Assembly (NCBI RefSeq): GCF_024679245.1 | Contig: NC_090182.1 | Location: 24,958,274-25,022,273, forward strand | Direction: 5' to 3' | From: Pseudorasbora parva | Taxonomy: Eukaryota; Chordata; Actinopteri; Cypriniformes; Gobionidae | DNA length: 64,000 nucleotides | Translations under genes and position numbers: made by a program | Shown here: positions 1-12,336 of the stretch, one piece after another | Position numbering within the stretch: the first letter of the stretch is position 1 | Layout of the letters: every line of letters begins with the position of its first letter | Notes under the pieces: model-generated | The model's database searches: none | What the model saw: the letters and a program-made list of their open reading frames with translations, nothing else | What the model was told of the DNA's origin: nothing

Positions 1-637
1 ACATTACTTAAGCCATTTATTGTAATAATCAAGCAAGATTTTGCATGCACAAGGAGTCCAAAAAACAACAACAACAAAAAAAACGGATCTAATCGAGTCC
101 ATCTGGGATAACATGAATAGACATAAAAAAGAGAAAGACTATATTCTCTGCTATCTATTAAGAGAAATAGAAATATAGCTGCAAAACTTCAGACCTCGGA
201 GAGTTTTAGGCACTTGTGAAAAAATACAATATGGGGATGTTTGAAAAAAAAAGAGTCAAAGTTTTTATTTATCACTTAATTGTACACCCACGCACTTTTT
301 TTATATGTTTTATTCAAGATGCTTGGAGAAGTTTCTGCAGTTCATATGCATTTAGTCTCTTCATGACTGATCTCGGTGTGGAACATGTGCATACAAAAAT
401 CTGATTATTCAAGGCAAAATGAATGTTTGGACATTCATTTTCAAAATACATTGAACACGTGAAAGTATATTTCTGCACACTATAGTTAAAAATAAATAAC
501 CACCTTTAAACCTTTTAAGAGTCTAACATGCCTAACATTTCCATAATACTGTATATTATTTAATGATGATTATCTGCAGTACAGTTTAAATTGGAAATCA
601 TTTTTAATTTGTAGTATATTGTCACATAAAGACTTAC
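1..637. other. lcp2 intron 2, left edge
   Basis: AT-rich sequence directly after the exon 2 donor of lcp2. I see no acceptor followed by a SAM-domain reading frame on the minus strand and no recognisable repeat. Confidence 0.6.
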
Positions 638-1242
638 CAAGAATCTTGCACCACTAATATTGCTTTTCTTCACCACTCTGTCACACCCTGGCAGTTTCAT
701 CTAAAAACAGAAAAAAAGTGTGATGGCTGAAAACTGTCATGCTTCACACTTTAGCTCAGTCATATACTTTTTAAAAACACTTTATTGACTATGAACGGTA
801 TAAGTTTTATAAACTGAATACGGAGTTTTGTATTTTTGACAAAATTCTAGCAAGATAAGGCTATAAATTAGCTGAGGTTATCAGAAACATTACACCACTC
901 AAATAAAACCACATTGCATGGCAATCTATCAGCCACACTTCAACTGAAGAACAACAGTGCAACTGTAAAAAAAGATCTACAAAGATTACCCCCCCCCCCC
1001 CCCCCATAGAGCATTCAGAGTCTGCTAGAGGCCTTGTTATTAAAAACCTCAATAATATCTGTCAGCAGGAGGGTTACGTGCACTTTATAATGTTAACAAC
1101 TGATATCAATATATTTTCCTTTAATAAATGCATCATGCTCTTTTACAGTATAGGATGTACTCACTTTTTTGAGATAGTCAGCCAAGTTTCCAGAGTTCCA
1201 GCCCATCACTTCTGATTTGGTCGGTAGACTTTCAAAACTCAT
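638..1242 (-). CDS. lcp2: SLP-76 adaptor (lymphocyte cytosolic protein 2), first two coding exons only
   Basis: Exon 1 (1242 to 1165) opens with ATG and encodes 26 residues, MSFESLPTKSEVMGWNSGN then LADYLKK, followed by donor GTGAGT. Exon 2 (700 to 638) follows a TAG acceptor, encodes 21 residues including CDRVVKK and ISGARFL, and ends at donor GTAAGT. Both junctions are phase 0. The pattern SEVxGW, LADYxKK, C-x-x-VVKK, GARFL is the N-terminal SAM domain of SLP-76, a cytosolic scaffold that links T-cell receptor and other ITAM kinases to PLC-gamma, Vav and Nck. BLNK and CLNK, the other family members, lack this SAM domain. The remaining SAM exon, the tyrosine-rich and proline-rich regions and the SH2 domain must lie left of the window. 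I found no third exon in 1-637. Which fish paralogue this is (lcp2a or lcp2b) cannot be told. The family match is from memory of the human protein. Confidence 0.85.
989..1005. repeat. poly-C run in lcp2 intron 1
   Basis: Seventeen consecutive C bases on the plus strand inside the 464-base intron between the two lcp2 exons. A simple homopolymer, prone to sequencing error. Confidence 0.9.
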
Positions 1243-2890
1243 TGTGATTGGTGTAGATGTTTTTCCAGTTTAGTGAAAATGGTCTGTTCTACAGTTGCAG
1301 ATGCTTCTTGCTGTTGAGTTTTTATATTAGACTCTATAGATGGCTATAAAGTATACAGCATTGCAAGGCGCTTGTCTTGCTTGTGGCTAGTTGGTCTGAC
1401 TGAGCGTGATAATAGTGTTGACGCAGAATAGCTGGCTCTCAGCTCTCACTGTTTCCTGTAACTTTGTATAGAGGAAGTGCCTCATCATCACCAAAGATGT
1501 GAAATTCAAAGCGTAGGTTTACAAAGCATGACTGTATATATGCAGTTAATTGCACTTTCAAGGCTCTCTGACTTAAATGCATCAAAAACTGATTTAAATC
1601 TATTGTGCATGTTTAATTATGGGCAAAGTGTGTAGGTTACAAGCATTACTAATTATAGATCAGTCGCATCAAAAGTTTCTGACATACAACAAATAACTAG
1701 GGCATGACCGCAAATAAACATGCAGCTGACATTAGATACGAAGAGTGCAATTTGTTTAATTGGAGATCAGCACATCCCAATTCACCTGCTTTGCATTGCA
1801 TTTTCAGAACAGAAACAGGAAACATCCCTTTTGGGAACAAAACAGCATGCAATCTAACATTAAGGTGTGATGTGATGGCACTCATCAGTCAAACGCAGGC
1901 CAGCAGGACTGCAAGAAAGAAGAAGCTTCTTCCCCAGGGTGCTTTGTAGAGCTGCTAGCTCATAGTCATGTCTCTTGATGTAAACTTAGGTATAGGGCAG
2001 ATTCTGGGTCTTGGTGCTTTTGTAAGCTTTTAAAATTCTAATCGCTGAACACATGCAGTCACACTTTTGGAGGTCTACTGTGAGTTATTCACCCGGAGGG
2101 TGGTGCTCTAAAGTGAATTAACAGCACATGACACATGCATAGAATGATATTGCCTGAATGTCGCATTTATTGCCTCCGAATGTTGTTTTAGACTATTACA
2201 AGTTGTAAAGGAATTCTGGTTAAGGAAAAGAGTGTCAGGTTTTCTCAGAACAAACATCAAACAAACACAACATAATTATATAAAAGCTATTCACATTAGC
2301 ATGCTTAAACTAAAGGATTTACACTTTTATTAATTTGAAATGCTACCCCACAGAAAGAACAGACATGCCAGGTAGTTACTGAGCTGATGCAGACTAATAT
2401 CCGAAGCGGACTGATATCATCTTGGTCTGTAGTGAGGTTTACGTAAGTTAACATGAAAGTAAGCAGGGCAGTCTGAAATCTGCCCCAATGGCTCCAAATT
2501 ATTTTTCACTACAGATTTAAAATGGTGCGGCGCTGTAGAGTTGGGGAGGTCTCAGACGCCCTCTGTCCCACTCAGGATAATAATAGGCCTAGAAGTCTGC
2601 CGAAGCCTTTGCTCTAAATTTGAATATATCCTGCTCAGTTTATGACTTAATATAGTCTAGAAAATCTTTGTTGCAACTTATTATTGATTCAGTTTATATA
2701 GAGGTCTATGTTTTGCATTAAAATTTTGGTCCTGCCCTTACAGATGAGCTTTTTTGACAAATAAAAACAGAAGGAAGTTTCATTGCATGATGTAGTTTAA
2801 AGATTAAAGATAGCGTTAAGAGCACACTTTTTTTTTGCCACCATTTATGGTCAACCGTTAAAAGTGCTTTACTATTTTCCCACACTTTAA
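1243..2890. other. Region upstream of lcp2, no further gene seen
   Basis: This should hold the lcp2 promoter and 5' UTR, since lcp2 runs leftward from 1242. I see no clear TATA box. The short frames here on both strands have no family resemblance. Confidence 0.5.
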
Positions 2891-2894
2891 AATA

Positions 2895-3385
2895 CACTGC
2901 CGTGTAAAAGTTTTTGATCTGTAAGATTTTTAATGTTTTTAGAAGAAGTCTTGTATATATACTTTTTAATATTTTATTTTTAAAGTGGAGTTTATTGCTG
3001 TGATGGCAAAGCTGTAATATTTTGTAACATTGTACATGTCTTTATTGTCATTTTCGATCAATTTATTGTCTTTGCTGAATAAATGTATTTATTTAAGTTA
3101 TTTCCTCCCACCCCCCATTTTTTTTTTCTTTACAGTTCTTTACTGCCCCAAAACTTTTGAATGGTAGTACGTTGCAAAACCATATGTCAGATAAATATTG
3201 TTCTTTTAAACTTTCTATTAATCGAAGAATCCTACACAACTGTTTTCAACATTGATAATAATCATAAATGTTCTTGAGCATCAAATAAGCATATTTGAAT
3301 GATTTCTGAAATGATCATGTGACACTAAAGACTGGCGTAATGATACTGAAAATGCAGCTTTGCATAGCAGAAATAAAAGAAATGT
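2895..3385. repeat. Dispersed fish repeat, copy 1 of 'family F'
   Basis: Contains the recurring block 'atcatgtgacactaaagac' near 3310-3340, followed by 'gcagctttgcatagcag'. The flanks resemble other copies in this window: text about a 'tttgctgaataaatgtattt' tail and 'caactgttttcaacattg'. Related blocks occur near 12.9-13.6, 15.8-16.1, 45.2-45.5 and 60.1-62.0 kb. It is non-coding and probably a non-autonomous DNA-transposon derivative; I cannot name the family. Confidence 0.65.
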
Positions 3386-4334
3386 TAGTAGGAGGCAGGA
3401 CAGTGATATTGACCTGTCATGGAAAAGAAGACCAATAAACTAGTACCAGATACCTCTAATGAATGACAAATAAGTCAGGGAGTCAGTACTTACTTGATGG
3501 AGAGTGTGGCAGTTCTTCTGATGAAGAAACTGTGCATTCTTGGTCTTTGTTATGCGCAAGTGGAATCCTTAAGCTAAAAGGAAATAGGTCTTTTGTGGAG
3601 TGGAACAGACTGGGATCACTGTTAGTGCTGGTTTTTGAAGTGGGTAAACCAAAGGACTACACTGACATTACAACCTGGTTCTATCCATATGAAAGGTCGG
3701 TAAAATAAGAGATAAGGAGGGGATGGGAAAGGGGGTCATGGCTGAGATGACAACAACATGGTACTGTATTTGAGGGGATGGGCACTTTGTTCCTTATTCA
3801 TCAGACCTCAGCAGGGTGGCCTGGGAAAGAACATAGCATCCTGAAAGGCAAATAGCTAGTCTGTGGTGGGTGAATGGTTTGTTTCTGTTGATTAGAACAT
3901 TTCTCTATTTCTTTCACCATGTTTTTATTTGTCTATGTATTTATTTGAAGCAAAATGACCTATTTAATTTAGTCAAGTACTCTCCTTTTAATATCAAATA
4001 ATTAAAATCAAATAATGTTTGTCTTTTAACATGGAAAAAAGGGAAGCACATGAAGTCACTGGGACATTCTATATTCTGAGATTCCCACCCACTGTCCTCA
4101 TGAGTCAAGACCCCCCACTTGAGCCAATATCCCATCATTCATCAGGCCAGACAGTTTGGCAGATTTACGGCATGTCCCACTGAGTAAATGGACTATGCAT
4201 TAAGTAATAAGTGAGAAATCTGCTGATAAACTATATAAAAACAAATGTCATGATTAGGCCATAACATCAAATGGGGTAAAACATAATCACAAATTACTTG
4301 TTGACACAATGTAAGGCTGGTTTTACAATTTAAA
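3386..4334. other. Intergenic, nothing recognised
   Basis: No gene, RNA or repeat that I can support. A short plus-strand frame at 3463-3708 has no family resemblance and no splice context. Confidence 0.5.
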
Positions 4335-4910
4335 TGTATCTTCAACCTCGTAACGCGACTAATAATGGAATTTAGATCCTTTGATTTATTTACATGTATT
4401 GTAGTGACTTCCGCAGGTGTGATTATGTACACCAACACAGCGGCAACGCGGATTAACATGCCAAACACCTTCCAGCGGTGTCATGTTTCCTACGGGCTTT
4501 GTCTGCACTTTTGTTACCGGGGCAGCATACTGTCCATAGCCTGTCCGCATATCAAAGTGCACAAGAGGCGCCTATAGGGCGATGTGCCAAGTGTGGTTAA
4601 TCCCTTCAAGAGTATAGGCTATTCATTAAATAAACGCCATATACTGGCTAATTGAGACAACATCATTTTAAGGGTGTTTTTCTGACGGCGCGTGTCTGGG
4701 ATAAAGCTCTCAAATGACCTAATGCAATAGGATAAATATGTATATGTATAACGTCGCAAACAGCATAATTTATCATTAATATCATCACTTTTAGAAAATA
4801 TGCAATTCGTCGCGCGAAATTCTGAGCGTCCTAATTGCAGACGAGATTTAAAAGAAGCGTCTGTCAGCTGGTGGCTAAAGCTTTCACCCAACACGTTTTA
4901 ATTTAAGGAG
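4335..4910. other. CpG-rich block downstream of wnt8a
   Basis: Much richer in CpG than its AT-rich surroundings, for example 'cctcgtaacgcgac' near 4345, 'cagcggcaacgcgg' near 4440 and 'aattcgtcgcgcgaaa' near 4805. Overlapping frames exist on both strands: plus 4365-4577, and minus 4193-4468 with a hydrophobic start MLIRVAAVLVYIITP. Neither has a clear family or consistent splice sites. It lies about 0.6-1.1 kb beyond the 3' end of wnt8a. A regulatory element, an unmethylated island or an unrecognised exon are all possible. Confidence 0.35.
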
Positions 4911-5383
4911 ATCACTTTGGTTGAACGCTGGGAATTACACGAGCCGGAAGCCTTGAGCAAAAAGAGAAGTTGTCTTTGACTACTTTAAGTGAATTTTAAA
5001 TATATATGAACCGTGCCTTCGTTGCTGTTAGGCTTTCATAGAAACACACTATGAGCAGTCTGTTTCAAGAACCACCATTCAGATAGCATAGGCCTATGCA
5101 TTTTTTCTCACACGGTTATGTACATATTGATCAAAACTTTTGCATTTCTCACCTCATCGCTAATTCATGTTGCTTAGGCTACTTTCAATTCCATAAGGAC
5201 AATTGCAATGTAGGCTACATTTAAACTTAATTTCCATGTTAGGACATCCTTGTTTGTTTGGTTCAGCATATCAACTTGAACTTACAGGTTCATGTGAACC
5301 TACAAGTGAACTTATAGGTTCATGTAGGTTCTTATAGTTTCAAAAGAAATAAAGGAGACCACAAAATTTTTCAGTTGCTTAGT
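4911..5383. other. Intergenic 3' of wnt8a with a short local repeat
   Basis: Holds imperfect repeats of 'gttcatgt(g)aacctac' between about 5275 and 5340. Otherwise unremarkable. Confidence 0.5.
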
Positions 5384-5389
5384 TTTATT
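5384..5389 (-). promoter_or_regulatory. wnt8a: Polyadenylation signal of the wnt8a locus
   Basis: TTTATT on the plus strand reads AATAAA on the minus strand, 100 bases after the stop of the second wnt8a copy. It is the first canonical signal after either wnt8a stop codon. Confidence 0.75.
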
Positions 5390-5488
5390 ATAATACCTTA
5401 ATATATAGGTCTATGTACAAAAATGTTATATATATAAGGGGGAAAAGTGCAGGTGGAGGTGTTCTAATAAAATAGATTAGGGCGTGTT

Positions 5489-7463
5489 TTATTTTGGTCC
5501 TCGAGGTCTGCGTCTTTGGTGGCCGTGGCTTCCGTGTTTCCGGGCGCAAACGTGTTTGACCGTGACTTGAGAGCAGTTCTCGCACTTCACTGTACAGCAC
5601 CAGTGAAACTTGCAGTTGCAGCTGCTCACTACCTCCGTGCGCTTCTCCTCCACCCGCAGACCGCACTCATGGCACAGTCTGCGGCAGCTTCGCCTTTCCC
5701 ACTGAGTGAGACTTTCACCATGCAGGCACTCCCGACCCTCTGTGCCAGGAAACCCGAGGCTCAGGTTCTTTGCGCAATAATTCGGCGAGTCCTCCAGATA
5801 TATGAGCTCTGTCCGGGCGATGGAGCCGAAAGCGTCTGCCATGGCCACGCGGTTGTCTGCGGTGTTTCCCGCGCGTATTCGTCTCTTGTCCATTTCGAGC
5901 TTCTGGGCCTGGTCGTGCTTTACTTTCAGGTAATTGCCAATCTCACGGAAACCAGAAAGCTGCATCCAGCACGTTTGCATTGTGCAACTTTCTGACATGC
6001 CATGGCACCTACAGATCCTCTTCATGGTCGCCTTTACAGCCTAGAACAAAATTAGCCTCTTGTTATTTTACAGATCTTAAAAGTGTGTAGGCTATTATTT
6101 AGGCTACACAAAAATGGGTCCATATAGGTCGAAAAAATAAAATGACGTTTCAATAACCCCAAAAGTTAGATGACTTTGGCAGAATTGCCTTTTCCTGAGG
6201 AGGTAGGCTAAAGCAACAACTGCTCGATCGCTAAATATATAATAGGTCTACAATCACCTTTTCTATAAATTCATGTAACACAAATGTTGTGTATAGGCTA
6301 ATTTTCTTTGAAACAATTAACGGTTATCCACTAGGGGGCTTAATTAAAAATATGCGTAAAACGAAGGTGCAGCCTACTGTCACAATTATTTGAGGATCGT
6401 CTTACACAAAAGGTTAATTGTTTGAGGTTCTTGTTTTGGTAGCCTATTTGTACGACACAGGTGTTTTTATTTATTTTTATCTGTCAGTAATTTATTTTTA
6501 AAAAAAAGAAAGGTATTTCTCAACTTACCAAACGCCCAGCTTCATTGTTATGAAGATTAACAGCAGCTCGAGAGTCTTGTCCAGTCTCAAGAGCATCCAT
6601 GTATTGTTTAGAAATTCTCTCTCCAAAATCCACGTTGTCGCTACATCCTCCCCAAACCCAGCCACGACCCCCTGAAATAGTGTTTATCCCATTAGATAAA
6701 TGCGTCGTGACTCCTTTGAATACAAATACCTTATTGCATTTATGATGAACATAGTATTCTGTGGTAGAATGTCTTTATTTATAAGCTTATGAATTCGTTT
6801 ATTAATTTATCTTTAATGTTCTTACCGAGTTTGCCGTTCCTCGAACTGTCACATCCGCAGTCGTCTAAATCTCCGAGACTGCAGTTTCTGGTTAAAGTGT
6901 ACATAACCCCGGCTGCGCTTATTGCATGGACAAATGACGTCTCTCTCGTTGCTATAAGGACAAACATGTGTGGTATAATTGTTTCAAGCTTTGTAAGCAT
7001 GGAAAAATGAATAAAGAACTCACATGTATGACCATATCTTACCACTTCTAAAGCCTTTATGTGTGGAAAGTTGCAGCGCGCTGTCCGGGCAGTTCCACCT
7101 GTCCCAAGCAAATTGATGTTTACATTCATGTATCCCGCTCTGAGCACCGACCCGCACACTACTTGCATAGGTGAGATACGCCTAGGAAGAAAACATAAGA
7201 AAGATATTGAAGACTTTGATGTATTATGTATTTTATTTCGTTTTATTTAAGAATATATATTACCTTTGGTCCAGTCAACAGCAAATTGTTCATTGCCCTA
7301 TATGGAGAGAAATAAAAGGCAAAATATGTTAACAAGAGCAATTATGTTTACATTAGCCTACAGCAACTGATAGTAATTCACTAATGGATCCTCACCATGT
7401 GTGCCCAGGGAGAGTTTTGTAGCAAATTAAGAATAAAAATACCCAAAGAAAAACGCAAGCCAT
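5489..7463 (-). CDS. wnt8a: Wnt8a, downstream tandem copy (ORF2), secreted Wnt ligand
   Basis: A secreted lipid-modified ligand for Frizzled/LRP receptors that activates beta-catenin signalling. Coding exons: 7463-7396, 7297-7264, 7181-7043, 6951-6826, 6671-6529, 6040-5489. All introns are GT-AG and the total is 1062 nt, or 353 residues. The start is set by the hydrophobic signal MACVFLWVFLFLICYKTLPG and by phase-2 joining to exon 2; an upstream in-frame-looking ATG sits in the TATA region and in the wrong phase. Family blocks: [89 protein letters not shown]. Likely N-glycosylation sites are NCS and NLS. Oddity: the acylation loop reads CHGMSESC (Ser186-Glu187), where Wnts normally have CHGxSGSC. 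The tail is basic (KHGSHGHQRRRPRGPK). It matches the two-protein wnt8a locus of zebrafish. Confidence 0.93.
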
Positions 7464-7520
7464 TATCCCAGATCCACACTGATAAAGCCGGCAATTTGAG
7501 AAAGTGATGTACCGTCATGT

Positions 7521-7528
7521 ATTTTATA
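7521..7528 (-). promoter_or_regulatory. wnt8a: TATA box of the downstream wnt8a copy
   Basis: TATAAAAT on the minus strand, 58 bases upstream of the chosen ATG. This predicts transcription starting near 7495 and leaves a short 5' UTR. It implies the second copy can be transcribed on its own as well as from any read-through message. Confidence 0.7.
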
Positions 7529-7624
7529 CTCCTCTCCGTGGGGGCCTGGGCAAAATACCTTTTGTTAGGTATCAAGCTATTGGTCCACAGTCACCAGCCA
7601 GGTCAGGGAAACGCCTCCAATGAA

Positions 7625-7731
7625 CTTCAAAGGACGTCAATACACGAGAGATTATTCTCTCTCCGCGGGCTCTCGACGTCGTTGGGGCTGATGCATAATT
7701 CAAGTGTGATTGGGAGTGATTTTAAACCAAT
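7625..7731 (-). promoter_or_regulatory. wnt8a: Proximal promoter motifs of the downstream wnt8a copy
   Basis: Seen on the minus strand: CCTTTGAAG (7633-7625), matching the TCF/LEF core CTTTGWW; TCACACTT (7709-7702), a T-box-like half-site; and CCAAT (7713-7709), with a second CCAAT on the plus strand at 7727-7731. All lie 100-210 bases upstream of the TATA box. Function is inferred from motif match only. Confidence 0.4.
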
Positions 7732-8258
7732 AAACATTTGAACCTTGCAGTTATCAAACTGCGCAATGAAATCCACCACTCGGAGACTGTAATTTTGTTT
7801 TAAATATTTAATTTTGCTTCCCACGACAAAAGTCAATGTAATATAAATATATATGTATATATAAACAATGTGATAGTTAAAAAAATAATTGCCTTAAATA
7901 AATTCAACACTTCAAGCCCCTTTGTAAAACATTACACATTGTCAAGTGACCAGTGTTAGAGAAAACAACCTGTGTAAATATCCAAAACATTCATATTTGT
8001 AACTGAATAAATCTGTGATCTAATGTCGACAACGAAAAGTGCAAATAATGAACATATTGGTCTGCGTGAAATTAGAACTTATGTGATCAATCAATTGACA
8101 TTGGGAAAGATGAAACCCTTGTGTCTTAGGGGTTCGAACCGACATTTTTCATTATAGCAATATGCAGAATAATAGTGAAAAAGCAGCATATTAAAATCTC
8201 ATATAAAATATATTTACATTGGAAATATACAACTTAATATATTGGAAAGAGGACGACT
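7732..8258 (-). other. wnt8a: Intercistronic region between the two wnt8a copies
   Basis: This AT-rich spacer separates the stop of the upstream copy (8259) from the promoter of the downstream copy. I read no AATAAA on the minus strand here; the only variant is ATTAAA at 7812-7807, close to the next promoter. It may serve as 3' UTR of the first cistron and as leader of a bicistronic transcript. Confidence 0.6.
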
Positions 8259-9355
8259 TCATCTCCTATTACGCGTGTGTTGTCTTTTGCGTGAATGGTT
8301 GTGCGGCCGACGGTTTTTGTGTCTTTTAGCGCAAAAATATTTGGTCACAGTCTGGGTGCACGTTTCGCATTTGACTGTGCAACACCAGTGGAACTTACAG
8401 TTACAGCTGCTCACAGTCTCTATCCTCCTCTCTTCTACTTTCATACCACATTCTTGGCAGAGCCGCCTGCAGCTTCTCTTCTCCCACTGTGAAAGATTCT
8501 TCCCGCTTTGTAGACATTCCCTGCCTTCTGTTCCATGTAGTCCCAGGCTGAGGTTTTTCACGCAGTAGTCAGGAGAATCTTCCAGATAAATGAGTTCTGT
8601 GCGCGCAACGCTGCTGAACTTGTCCGCGATTGCGCCACGGTTATCCGCGCTGTTACCTGCCCTCATCCGAATTTTGTCCATCTCCAGCTTTTGTGCTTGA
8701 TCATGCTTGATTTTCAGATAGGTGCCGATATCCCTGAAGTCAGCCAGCTGCATCCAACATGTCTGAATACTGCAGCTTCCAGACACACCGTGACACTTAC
8801 AGGTCCTTTTGAGTGTTGCTTTCACAGCCTGAAATATAACCGTTTCACATTAGCCTTATGCACCCACATGCTGCAGTCGATAAAGTTTTTATTTTGCGCA
8901 GAGAGAAAAGATATTAATAAGAGAATACAATTATAGCTACTCACGAGTCGACCAGCCTCGTTGTTGTGCAGGTTGACTGCAGCGCGAGAGTCGTGCCCAT
9001 TTTCTAGTGCGTCCACGAATTGTTTACCGATTCGTTCTCCAAAGTCAACATTGTCACTGCAGCCTCCCCAAACCCAACCACGACCACCTTTGAAAAAAGA
9101 AAAGAGGAAAGTCTAATGTTATTGGTCTGAAAATATTAATTAGGCTACTTTTGATTTATATATGCACATATGTAATAACAACCAACAACAATAATAAACA
9201 TTTCATACCCGCTTTTCCTATTTTGGAGTCGTCACAGCCACAGTTATCGAAGTCCCCCATGCTGCAGTTCTTTGTCAAAGTGTACATAACTCCAGCAGCA
9301 CTTATGGCATGCACAAAAGCGGTCTCTCTGGTCGCTATTAAAAATAAACAAATAT

Positions 9356-9413
<58 letters not shown>

Positions 9414-10025
9414 TATAGAACATGTATAAGGTCAAATTCAATAAATTTTTAAAGTAAAGTTCATTGGAACACATTTTAAGAGTGAACAAATAAACCAGAA
9501 TGTATCATCTAATTTTGACAGTAGGGCTTACCACTCCGCAGGCCGTTGTGTGTAGACAACTGCAGTGCGCTTTCCGGACACTTCCACCTGTCCCATGCGA
9601 ACTGATGTTTGCACTCTTCAATACCACTCTGAGCCCCTGCCTGCACACTGCTGGTGTATGTGAGGTAAGCCTGGGGGATGTGAAAAATTAGCATTAATTA
9701 AACACTGTACCTTCAGCCATTTTAATTCAAGTAGGCCCACAAATCATTAAAATCTACCATACATTAAAATTTACAAGTGACAGACGTAAAAACTTAAATT
9801 ACCTTTGGTCCTGTCATCAGGAAGTTATTCACCGACCTGGAAAATAGACGGGGGAAAAAGCACGAGGTTAATGCAATTTTTGTTAATAAATGGTGAAAAA
9901 ACAAAACTGTAGTATGATAATAATTTTGAATGTTCTGTAAAATGTCGGTACCATGCTGTGGTCGACAGTATGTGACAGCACATAGACATCACCAACGACG
10001 CAAAAATCTGGCAAGGGTTCATCAT
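8259..10025 (-). CDS. wnt8a: Wnt8a, upstream tandem copy (ORF1), secreted Wnt ligand
   Basis: A secreted Wnt ligand acting in ventro-posterior mesoderm and neural patterning in fish. Coding exons: 10025-9952, 9836-9803, 9670-9532, 9334-9209, 9087-8945, 8828-8259. They total 1086 nt, or 361 residues. Exons 2-5 have the same lengths and phases as those of the downstream copy (34, 139, 126, 143 nt). Two adjacent ATGs open the frame; the signal peptide runs through [17 protein letters not shown]. Blocks: [87 protein letters not shown]. The acylation loop is canonical CHGVSGSC, with the predicted palmitoleoylated Ser188. Glycosylation sites NCS, NLS and NLS are visible. The exon 1 donor, GTACCG, is weak. 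The product ends in a basic tail ([19 protein letters not shown]). Confidence 0.95.
9358..9409. repeat. (AAT)n microsatellite in a wnt8a intron
   Basis: About 17 tandem AAT units on the plus strand, inside intron 3 of the upstream wnt8a copy (between its 139- and 126-nt exons). Confidence 0.95.
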
Positions 10026-10140
10026 TGCTGCGTGAGCGACCTCGATGCTCCCTTCTTGTGGAGATGCAAAGCACAAACACTGAGATGGATACCCAGGAAG
10101 AGACAGAAGACAAGTGACTGAGTGCTTGAACGAGCAAGGC

Positions 10141-10147
10141 ATTTATA
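10141..10147 (-). promoter_or_regulatory. wnt8a: TATA box of the upstream wnt8a copy
   Basis: TATAAAT on the minus strand, 116 bases upstream of the first ATG. It predicts a start site near 10115 and a 5' UTR of about 90 nt. CCTTTGACA, close to a TCF/LEF core, sits on the plus strand near 10180. Confidence 0.7.
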
Positions 10148-12328
<2,181 letters not shown>

Positions 12329-12336
12329 GTCACGTC

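Noticed and set aside
4365..4577. 70-codon plus frame in the CpG-rich block
   Set aside because: The composition is coding-like, but a competing minus frame exists and neither has consistent splice signals or a recognisable domain.
5516..5995. 159-residue plus-strand frame opposite the last wnt8a exon
   Set aside because: It is the antisense shadow of a conserved Wnt coding exon and has no family of its own. The same holds for the plus frame at 8242-8568.
7381..7575. Upstream ATG frame for the second Wnt8a (starting near 7575 or 7516)
   Set aside because: It overlaps the TATA box and joins exon 2 in the wrong phase, giving a stop soon after. The ATG at 7463 gives a signal peptide and correct phase.
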